In this document: piece by piece, positions 34,491 through 44,700 of the stretch
Layout of the letters: every line of letters starts with the position of its first letter
Position numbering within the stretch: the stretch's first letter is position 1
Assembly (NCBI RefSeq): GCF_905404315.1
Contig: NC_066265.1
Coordinates: forward strand, 29,412,501-29,476,500
Reading direction: 5' to 3'
From: Leptidea sinapis
Taxonomy: Eukaryota > Arthropoda > Insecta > Lepidoptera > Pieridae
Length of the DNA: 64,000 bases
Translations under genes and position numbers: made by a program
Notes under the pieces: generated by a model
The model's database searches: none
Told to the model about the DNA's origin: nothing
What the model saw: the letters and a program-made list of their open reading frames with translations, nothing else

Positions 34491-35963
34491 TTTGAAAAAA
34501 CTAAAAGGTAACCGGTAGATAGTACGTACTAGGTTCTCGGTTCTCACTGCAGACTGCTCAAAGACTAAAGAGTACAATAATATATATGGGACAGGGGACT
34601 GCTCCAAAATTACGAATTCCAATGGCAATTGGCATTGACAGTTGTCACTTCCAGTTGCTATTTTGACAATTTTAAAGCTTTGAAGTCCTAGCAGTGCGAT
34701 AGAAAGAGCTTAAAGGCCGGAACACATTACCGCAACTCTGCGCAGCGCTACACTGAGCGGCACAAAGCTGAAAGCGTCAAAATATTATTTCAATCTTTTT
34801 GTATGGAGCATCTCGTACTGGAGCATTGCACTGCGCGTGGTGGCATAGATGCCTCCGAGAGAACATATTGACGGGCAGCGCCGCGACGCGCAGTTCATTG
34901 ACGCTCAGTGCGACAGAGCAAGCGACGCGATAAGTTTATAGAATTTTGTCTTATAAATTAATAAAATTAACTTTATTAAAAAACAAAAAATAATAGAAAT
35001 TTATTAGTTAAATTTAATTAATTTTTTATTTTATTCATATATTGGATGCAAATACAAAATATATTTTTAAAGTGAAACTTTTATAACATCGTCTCAAACT
35101 TTTTCGTCTGTGTGTTGCATGTCGCGTGACGGTCGGGTGGCACCTATAGTTCGCAGCAGCTGACCGTGTAATGTATAGACTATTACTCATTTGTGCCAGT
35201 GTTCCATGCTATTTTGTTTGTTTTCATTATTTCGCATTATCATTCCAATTTCCCAAGTATAAAATTTAGTATAGATAAAGCGATTTTTATACCCTAAATA
35301 GAATATTATTCCAAAAATTTTAAGTTAAATGTCTATGATGTGAAAAAAAGTTTCACTTTTACCGTGGGTTCATAAAACCACACAATCCTTTTATTTTGTA
35401 TATTATAGCCATTGTAAAATACTCTATTGATTAAAAAGAGTGGCTCAATTTTTTCCGAATATTTTGGTAGATTCAGTAATTTAAAAGAAATATATTTTAT
35501 AGTAATGCTTGAAAATCGCTTAGTAGCCTAACTGAATGAAGTATTTTTGACTTTGATTTTTGACGTCTTATTTTTTTTTCTCTTCCATAATTGGTTCTTC
35601 TTCTGCACACAATAAAGAAATAATGACTAAATCCTCGTCACTATCGCCCATCTTGTAATGTTGCTCGCACGTGAAATGGTACAGAAATGACGCGAGCTGC
35701 CGCTTACTGCAGTTGTAATGCGAAAGGTACCGTCAAGCGAGGTGAAGCGACGCGCCGCGTAAGCACTAAATGCTCAAATGCATACCTTTACAATCACAAT
35801 AAAACATTAGATCACGATTATTGTTACAGAGATGATTGGAATGGTTTACAAGCCGCCAGCTAAAACTATTTGAAAAAAAAAAAATTTTTCGAATTCACAC
35901 TGCAATTTTTGTAACTAACTTTAAAAAAAATGTAATTTATATTTGTAGTGAAAGTGCAATTTT
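34491..35963. other. Intergenic upstream of TMEM65
   Basis: Presumed TMEM65 promoter on the left. A GC-richer repeat-like block at about 34715-34930 is rich in GCGC words, and a related-looking block lies at 35640-35765. I cannot name them. Confidence 0.4.
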
Positions 35964-36489
35964 GCGTTTTTTTTAATGGAAAAGGAGGACAAAGAAGCGT
36001 ACCTGGTGCAAAGTGATCACCGCCACCCACATTCTCTTGCAACACCAGGGGAATTACAGGACCGTTGCCGATCTTTAAGGCGCTTTCTTTGAAGGTTCCC
36101 ATGTCGTGCCGTCTCGGAAACACCGCACAAGGAAGCTCATACCACAGCCTTGTAGTACGCGGAAGAAAATTCCTTGTACCCAACTGTGGAGGACCACAAC
36201 ACATCCAGATGGTGGAGATGATATCCTAGTTTGTGGCATGTGGTGCGAAGCGTAAATTCGTGGACCTTTCTGCGCAATCCTAAGTGATCCAGCCACAGAG
36301 TACAGGGTCCCCGACGATTCGAGCTGCTTTACGTTGCACGTGGTCAATTGGATTGAGCTGATACTGGAATGCGCCAGACCATAGATAACAGCAATACTCC
36401 ATATGTGGCCGGACTTGCGCTTTGTAGAGCGCTAGAATGTGGGGCGGCTTGAAGTATTGGCGGCGGCTTGGTATTTATGACGCCCAGAT
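35964..36489 (-). mobile_element. CR1/Jockey-like LINE 3' fragment, diverged
   Basis: Same family as 15787-19017 but older: tail GGAAAAGGAGGACAAAGAAG, then the C-terminal reading with many indels, stopping in the V-N-R-A-R-Q-Y-F region. Confidence 0.8.
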
Positions 36490-36606
36490 TCAAGTTTAAT
36501 TATCTTGACTTTTGCTGCAAAGCTTTTAATGAGATATGAAGGAAAGAAGATGGACAATAATAAAATAAATATTTGTTATTGTGTATAAAAAAGATGTGGT
36601 GTCGTG

Positions 36607-37694
36607 AGACGCCAGGTAGGAACGAAGTTCCTTCGGCTAATGTAGAATCGACACAATTTGTAAAAAAAACTTAATTTTTTAAGTTATATTACATCTATTA
36701 CTTGATTTAAGATGGATAGCAACTCTACAATTCTTCCATACATTTATATAACATTACATTTTGCATTAAACTGTATCGTAATTTAAAATCCCTTCTAGAG
36801 ATGGCGGTAAATTGCATTAGATGACCACGTAACTTTACTACGGCATATAAGATGGCGCCACGTTCTCTGTTTGAAAATATTTTTACAATTTTATGAAATC
36901 TGATTTGTTTTAAGTTATATTACATCTATTACTTGATTGCCAATGACAAGATTGTCAACCCTGCTAAGATTTCTTGCACTCACATAATAAAGTCCATTAG
37001 AAAAAGAAAGGTATTATACACTACTCGCTTGCGTATACGACTGTCGCGCCTGCGCACGTCTCATTTAACGGTTTTATTGTACGGACTTTTTCTTACGGTT
37101 TTACTCTCACTTTTTTTTCAGTTCGGTCCCGCAGCAAAATCCCTATCTCCTCCAAGCCTGCCGTAAGGAACTTCGTTCCAAAAAGTTTATTATTATTATT
37201 AGTATTATAAGTAATTCTTATTAATCAGTCTCGTCATTAAATTATATTGCTGAAAAAAGAAGGAGAAAGAGAAAGGTATTATACACTACTCGCTTGTGTA
37301 TACGACTGTCGCGCCTGCGCACGTCTCATTTAACGGTTTTATTCCACGGACTTTTTCTTACGGTCCAATATGTCTGATTTTTTTGGAACGAAGTTCCTTA
37401 CTTGGAATTGATAGGCTTGGCTTGGAGGAGATAGGGATTTTGCTGCGGGACCGAACTGAAAAAAATGTTATAGTAAAACCGTAAGAAAAAATCCGTGGAT
37501 AAAAGTGCGTGGAATGAAACCGTTAAATGAGACGTGCGCAGGCGCGACAGTCGCATACACTAGCGAGTAGTGTATATATTATCAATATTATTATATTAAT
37601 ATATGATAACGATTATAGCAATATTAGAACGAATATTTTACAATTTGTGTCGATTCTACATTAGCCGAAGGAACTTCGTTCCTACCTGGTGTCC
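36607..37694. mobile_element. Composite inverted-repeat DNA element
   Basis: Outer arms 36612-36665 and 37636-37689 pair over 54 bp with one mismatch, and looser pairing extends to 36607 and 37694. The 13-mer GGAACGAAGTTCC or its complement occurs four times (36619, 37167, 37385, 37670). A block with CGACTGTCGCGCCTGCGCAC occurs at about 37040 and 37302, and inverted at about 37530. A 30 bp direct repeat (TTTAAGTTATATTACATCTA...) sits at about 36678 and 36909. No transposase is present. Confidence 0.8.
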
Positions 37695-37912
37695 CATTTT
37701 AATTATAATTATCTTCCAAATCTAAAACATCATCATCAACATAATCATGGACGCTGTTTTTGATCGGGGCTCCAGTAGTATATGAGACGGAGCATATACG
37801 ACAGACACTGGAACATGCAATTCCTGCTTACCGGCAGCCACATCGCATCCCACCAATCGTGCAGCGGCAAAATATGGTGTTAAGAATGGAGTCACGTTGG
37901 TGGTCAACGATT

Positions 37913-38439
37913 TTAGGATGCCATCGTCTCCTCGGTAGGGAACCCCCTAGCCGGTATCTGTAAAAGAAGTAATATGATCAGCGAAAAATATGTTCCTCAA
38001 ATATACATTTATAATAGAATACTTGACAACTTCTGTGATTAATGATACCTGCAGGAACACTCTCAATGAGTGCTGCCTGGAAGGTCCTCTGGTAGCAGGA
38101 ATGGTGGCCAGATCTAATTCGGCTTCATCGATGCTCTCAAAAAACTGAGTATTTATTGAGATTTTTTTGCCACTAATTACCAGGAACAGTTTCAATAGTA
38201 TGAGAGTACCGCGAACTCACTACACTCATGGAGGACCTCCGAATGAACTGAAACTCGTCGGTACCAACCGCATGTGCCCGGGTTATAGGATTGTTAAACT
38301 TTCGGAATACCCGCATGGCAGTTGAATGTTGATACTTCAAGTTCATAGGCGTTAATATTCTTATGAACTGGATAATAATATTTTGACATTGACGCTGATA
38401 CCGTCTGACAATTGTCACTTGAAAATTTAAATTATTCAT
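37913..38439 (-). CDS. Small predicted gene, unidentified, 3 exons
   Basis: Model on the minus strand: 38439-38221, 38144-38049, 37957-37913 (119 codons plus TAA). Phases are all 0. Junctions are strong GTGAGT/AATACTCAG and GTATCA/TTTTACAG. A shorter protein from ATG 38346 (88 aa) is equally possible. Readable blocks: STAMRVFRKFNNPITRAHAV, TDEFQFIRRSSMSV, FFESIDEAELDLATIPATRG, RQHSLRVFLQIPARGFPTEE. I do not recognise the family. There is no signal peptide or membrane span. It is divergent from VPS13D with 263 bp between the outer start codons, so the two may share a promoter. Support is only from open frames and splice consistency. Confidence 0.45.
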
Positions 38440-38702
38440 GAAAGTAATGGTTAAATGCTCTTTGATTATTCAATGAAAATTGAAAACATTGAATTGAATA
38501 TATGAATATTACGAAATTTACAAAAATAATGTAAACATCAAATATATTTTAATGTTTTAATTAAATGTTTAAATAAGTTGCTTCTTTGTTTTATTAAGTT
38601 GATGAGTGGATAGTACAAGAAAATTAATTTATGAAGCGTAACTGTTGATTATCCAACGGAAATTGTCTTAATATATAGTGATTATAAAATCAACAATGCA
38701 CA
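38440..38702. promoter_or_regulatory. Putative bidirectional promoter (small gene / VPS13D)
   Basis: AT-rich spacer between two divergent start codons. No TATA box at a convincing distance. Inferred only from gene arrangement. Confidence 0.35.
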
Positions 38703-38799
38703 ATGTTGGAAGGTTTGGTAGCTTGGGTGTTAAACAATTATCTCGGAAAGTATGTAGGAAACTTGAACACCGACCAACTCAGTGTGGCCCTCCTATCTG
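38703..38799 (+). CDS. VPS13D: VPS13D exon 1 (start codon)
   Basis: MLEGLVAWVLNNYLGKYVGN, residues 1-32; donor GTAAGC, phase 1. Start fixed by the universally conserved M-L-E-G beginning. Confidence 0.95.
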
Positions 38800-41700
38800 G
38801 TAAGCAACATGGTAAACATATTAGAACTTCCACAATTAAATAAATAAGTACATTCCGCTTCCTGCTTTTTATGTTTTGTTGAATGTCTAATACGATCATC
38901 GTTATTTGTAAAGATTTATCTTAATAAAATTTTTCATATATCAGTGTAATATTAAAGAAATGTATCTCCTGTTTTAGGTAAGGTTGAATTAGAAAACTTG
39001 CCTCTAAGAAAGGATGCGCTGCGACACTTGGGGTTGCCAGTGGAGATTAAAGCAGGGTTTATTGGTAAAGTCCAGCTCCAAGTACCAGTGCGACAGATCA
39101 GATCAGCTCCCTGGCTGATAGCCATTGAGAAACTATATTTAGTTGCAGCACCGTTTAATTTGGATGAGGTTTGTTGCATATCATTGTTTATTTGGGCATC
39201 TTCCAAAATACTTTGTGGCTGTGTTTGACAAAATATATAACATTGTGTGTATAATTACATACTATCAATATTGATGGATGTATAAGTAATGTATATGACA
39301 CCTTAACCCACTTATTTAAAATTTAAGAATTAAAATGTTCAGTTAATTGGATATTAATATCTTATGTAAAACTAATAAGCCAAACTGGCTTCAAAGAAAC
39401 TGGGCGTCATAAATAGAGCACGGCAATACTTCAAGCCGGCCCACATTCTAGCGCTCTACAAAGCGCAGGTCCGGCCTCACATGGAGTATTGCTGTCATCT
39501 CTGGTCTGGCGCACCCCAGTATCAGCTTGATCCATTTGACCGCGTGCAACGCAGAGCAGCTCGAATTGTCGGGGACCTAGTACTCTGAACTGCTGGATCA
39601 CTTGGCGTTGCGTAGAGACGTCGCTTCATTGTGTGTCTTCTACCGCATTTATCACGGGGAGTGTTCCGAAGCGCTGTTTAACCTGATTCCTGCCGCCGAA
39701 TTCCAGCATCGCACGACACGCCACAAGTTAGGATATCATCCCCACCACCTGGATGTGTGGCGGTCCTCCACAGTGCGGTTTTCAAGGAGCTTTCTTCCTC
39801 GTACCACGAAGCTGTGGAATGAGCTTCCTTGTGCGGTGTTTCCGGGATACGACATGGGTACCTTCAAGAAAAGCGCGTACACCTTCCTTAAAGGCCGGCA
39901 ACGCTCTTGTGATTCCTCTGGTGTTGCAGGAGAGTGTGGGTGGCGGTGATCACTTAACACCAGTTGACCCGTACGCTCGTTTGTCCTCCTATTACATAAA
40001 AAAAAAAAACAATATTAGTTTCATGAGTATTTTGCCTTGTTTGTTGTGTTGACTGAGTGTTCATAAAATCAATTGGTATTGCATTTTTTTTTAAATATTT
40101 TATTATTGTGTAAAGAATTCACCAATAATCCCAAAGTGGTTGCTCTAAGCTACAATTATCTGATGTCATTAGTCATAAGTCAAAATAAAAAATGATGTAA
40201 TCAAAACCTTGATAGTGAAATTGGTCACAATGATAAGATAGCATAAAAGTGTTTCAAGAATAAATTTGTTTGTATATTATTATATCTTTTACTATTGTTG
40301 TTCTGGCAAGCATTGTTTTTCCATATAAATAAAGGACCCTGCACCCGCTAATTGTATGAATGGTCTGTAATGAAATGTCATTGACTGAATTATTTGTATT
40401 GCAAATATATAGGCATTTCTTAACCAAAATATAAGTAGTCACCAACACCACAACACATATACTAAAATCTTCTCCAAAATGTGCTGCATCTTTTGGTATT
40501 GTATTTGCAAGTGGACCTCCAGCTTCCTCACTGGGTGCAGCATACAAGTCGTTGTCTATGGTTTTGCTCGAATCCCAAGCCTGTGAACACTGGAGTGCCC
40601 CAAGGCTGTGTGGTATCTCCCACGCTGTTTCTTCTGCATATCAATGATATGTTGGACACCTCTAACATACATTGCTATGCAGACAACAGTACTGGTGATG
40701 CCATATACACGGGCCATGCAGGTCTCTCTCGGGAAAACGTCGACCAGTGCCGGGAGAAACTTGTGTCTTCTATCGATTCCTCTCTCGAGAAGGTCGCGGA
40801 ATGGGGTAAATTTAACCTTGTCTAATTTAACCCCCAGAAGACCCAAGTTTGCGCGTTTACCACAAAAAAAAACCCCATTTGTCATATCACCGTTCTTTGA
40901 TAACACTTCCCTTAAAGCCTCGCCTAGTATCGGAATACTGGGTCTCGAAATCTCGAGCGTTTGCTTATTCCGTGGCCATCTGGAGGGCAAAGACAAATTG
41001 GCTTCGAAGAAGCTGGGCGTCATCAATAGAGCACGGCAATACTTCAAGCCGGCCCACATTCTAGCGCTCTACACCTACACCTCGAATTGTCGGGGACCCA
41101 GTGCTCTGTGAACGGCTGGATCACTTGCCGTTGCGTAGAGACGTCGCTTCATTGTGTGTCTTTTACCGCATTTATCACGGGGAGTGTTCCGAAGAGCTGT
41201 TCAACCGGATTCCTGCCGCCGAATTCCACCTTCGCACGACACGCCCCAAATTAGGATATCATCCCCACCATCTGGATGTGTGGCGGTCCTTCACAGTGCG
41301 GTTTTCAAGGAGCTTTCTTCCACGTACTACAAAGCTGTGAGCTTCCTTGTGCGGTGTTTCCGGGACGATACGACATGGGTACCTTCAAAAATAGCACGTA
41401 TACCTTCCTTAAAGGCCGGCAACGAGCCTGTAATTCCTCTGGTATTGCAAGAGAATGTGGGCGGCGGTGTTCACTTAAAACCAGGTGACCTGTATCCTCT
41501 GTCATCCTCTTTCATCCTCTTCCATAAAAAACAAATTGTATAACAAAATGTCTACAGTAATAGATGTCAGCTATTTGTCCTTTATACGATCCATTTTTAG
41601 TTCCCAGTTACACTGTTTGATAGCATAAAGCGGTATTAATTATGATGATTTTGGTTGTAGTGGGACAGTGCAGTGGAAGCATCAATTGCCCATGAGAGGA

Positions 41701-44700
41701 AGGTGTCTGTGTTGGATACTTTGGAGGCGCAGTGGCGAGCCGAGCACGAGGCCAACGATGGTGGATACTACGCGGCCTCCTACTCCTCTTGGCTTAGCTA
41801 TGGCACCGGATTTATGGCTAACATTGTTGAAAATCTCCAGGTAATTCTTGTTTTTGACATCTAAAAATAAAAAATAATAATAACTTACTCAGTATCACTC
41901 ATTCATTGATTAAAATAATATGTTTTCAGCTAAAGATAAACGACGTGCATATCCGCTACGAGGATTCGCTGACATGCCCGGGGCGCACGTTCGCATGCGG
42001 GCTCACCGCGGATTCTTTGGCGGCGGAGTCGTGCGACGCAAACTGGCAGCGTGGGTTCACGCCCCTCGCCGACCCCTGTTCCTTCAAGCTGCTGGAGCTG
42101 GCGAACCTGGCGCTCTACTGGGACCCCATGCCGCCCAATCTCATGATGGCGAACTGTACGCTCGCCGAACTCGCGGTGAGATGTTATTGGGGCTTTCTTA
42201 ATACGTTTATTATACAGCGAAATTGTGGAATGAACTTCTGCTGCTGTGATGGTTACCATCAGATGATCATTAAAACACAGTGATAAAATGTGCTCAATTT
42301 GTTAAATCGAGATCTTTAAGGTTTAATTTTTAATTTCAATAAAAATGAAATAATATCCATAATTTCTTTTCCAGGAGAGTATGAGTGGAAGTCGCTCTGC
42401 TCAGCACGAGTACGTAGTTCGTCCGGTCGGCGCGAGCGCGCGCCTCCGCAGAGAGCGCTGCGAACAGCCACTGAGGGATCGCTCGCGGCCAAGACTGGCC
42501 TGCCACCTCACCCTTGACGCCGTCGCGCTGAGGCTCACCTCGGTAACATCCGACAACGATGAGAATACGATCCCATCAAATACATACATGTGAAATTAGA
42601 GCCAAGTTCAATATTATAATATTATGGGCCTTAGAAATTAGATCTAAATGGGTGCTAAGTTCAATGGTCAGTCCTGAAATTGATTTATAATAGCATAAAA
42701 TATTTTATAACAATTTGAAATATTCTTCTAACTTAGGATTATATATTGAAGCCTAAGGTCTGACTGCTAGTTCGCATGTTTATGTGAAAAAGTTTTTGAG
42801 GGAGTGAAAATTAGCTCCAAATGGTTCGTGTTTGCACACGGTGTCGCCAGTTCTGTTAGCTATATACAGGGTGTGCCAAAGTTATGGGACATGAAGGGAA
42901 AGTACCTTAAATATCGAAGATAGGCTATTTTACTGAAAGAAGACTTTATGTTATTTTTAAAAGTTAGTAATTCTGCATTCAAAGATTTTCTAAAATCGAA
43001 CCGACTTAAATGTAAAAAAAAAAATACCCCTACTCTTATGATGCCAATCGAAAGAATGGCCAAAAACTAATAACTCTTTTTAAGTAACATATATACAGGA
43101 TATGTATAATGTTTCATTACAATACAGTTTATAAATTGTTTCTTTTTTATTTGATAGAGTCAGTACGGGGAGATGTGCGGGTGCGTGCGTGGCTTGGAGC
43201 GCATCGGTCGACTGCGGGACGTGCGAGCGCTGCGGCCCGACGTGCCGCTCAACGGACACGCACGGCTGTGGTGGCAGTACGCTGTGGCCGCGCATTTGCC
43301 GCACCACGCTTGTGCTTGTACGTAGTGATTGAGACCCCGCAAACTGCAGACTTTCGATCGGCCGATAGTTTGTTTGAGTTCGGCTGTTAAGTGCGCACAC
43401 TGGCCCGACTAAACAGTTAGGTCTGTGATGAGTGCGCACACTAGACAACTATCGGCCGACAGTTTTAGGGACGATTCGCTATTAGTTTTAAATCGGCTAT
43501 TGATGAGTCTGGCCGACTAAACAATCGGTGGTGTGCGCGCCTAGAAGAGCGCTGTACTGATTCAACAGTCGGCCGATAGTTTGCTGAGGGTTCAGTTTGA
43601 AGGCAATCGTGTAGTCCATCAAACTTTTTTGTCGGCCAATACCAAATCGTTATAATATGTGCACTCTTATAAATCTTCATACTGATTAAGAAACCAACCA
43701 AACTATCGGCCGATCAAAAGTCTGCAGTTTGCGGGGTCTCTTATAGTGATTCCGACCCTTACCAAGTATGCATGGTCTACATAAATAACAAGTCATCATT
43801 GTTTCACAGGGATGAAACCCAAACCCACATGGGAGTCTTGCTTGGAGCAAGCGAAAAAGAGCCGTGAATACGTTGAGATATGTCTGAATATTCTGTGTAA
43901 TCCAGCGGGAACGTTGCCGCCTGATTGCAAGCAAGCCAAAGATGACTTTGAGTGGAACAACCCACTTTCAGTTCTCAAACCGCTCAGAGAGGTTTGTATT
44001 GCAGATGTTTCGTAACTTAATGATTGTAAACTATTCACTTGGCTGAGATTCGCATCATACTAACAGGTTACTTATCGTGAGATAGTAAATAATTATGAAA
44101 GATAGAGCTTCCTCTCACACTGAAGTTGTTTTGTTGTGATGTCCTTCTGTAAGTCAGCCGTGCATTTCGAGTAGAATAAAGTTGCAATGTTTGCATGCAG
44201 ATCGCAATGCGGCGTGTGCCGAAAACCACGCCGTCAGTGGCTGCCGAGGACAAAACAGGACGCTCGGTGCTCGTTCGCTGGTTCCCGGAATGGTGGGGTT
44301 GGTACACACCAGAAGCCTCCACCAACAATACTTCGGCAGCCGCATCTGCGCCCGAGGACACCCACCTCGAACACGAGATACTAGACGTGATTGCCGACTC
44401 TATGGATGACAACACCGTGCTGCGGCGTGACGCCCTGTTCCTGCTGTTCGAGTTTACACTGCATACCGGATCATTCGATCTCTGCTCTGATAACCAGTAC
44501 GATAAGTAAGTTAAATTCTTAAACATTATCTAGAATTCTGTCAACTAATGAAATGTAGGAAATAAATAAACTGTAGACAAAGTCATAGAAGAAAGATGAC
44601 GATTTTACTTATTAATTTACATTTTTTGATTTACTCGCGTAAAGCATTTAGTAATTGACGTTTGTGTATTTTGTTGCATCACTTTGCATATACTGTAATT

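Noticed and set aside
38173..38215. Reading the small gene straight through 38221 to the stop at about 38174
   Set aside because: A perfect GTGAGT donor and an in-phase acceptor 76 bp on give a longer, better protein; read-through meets a stop at once.
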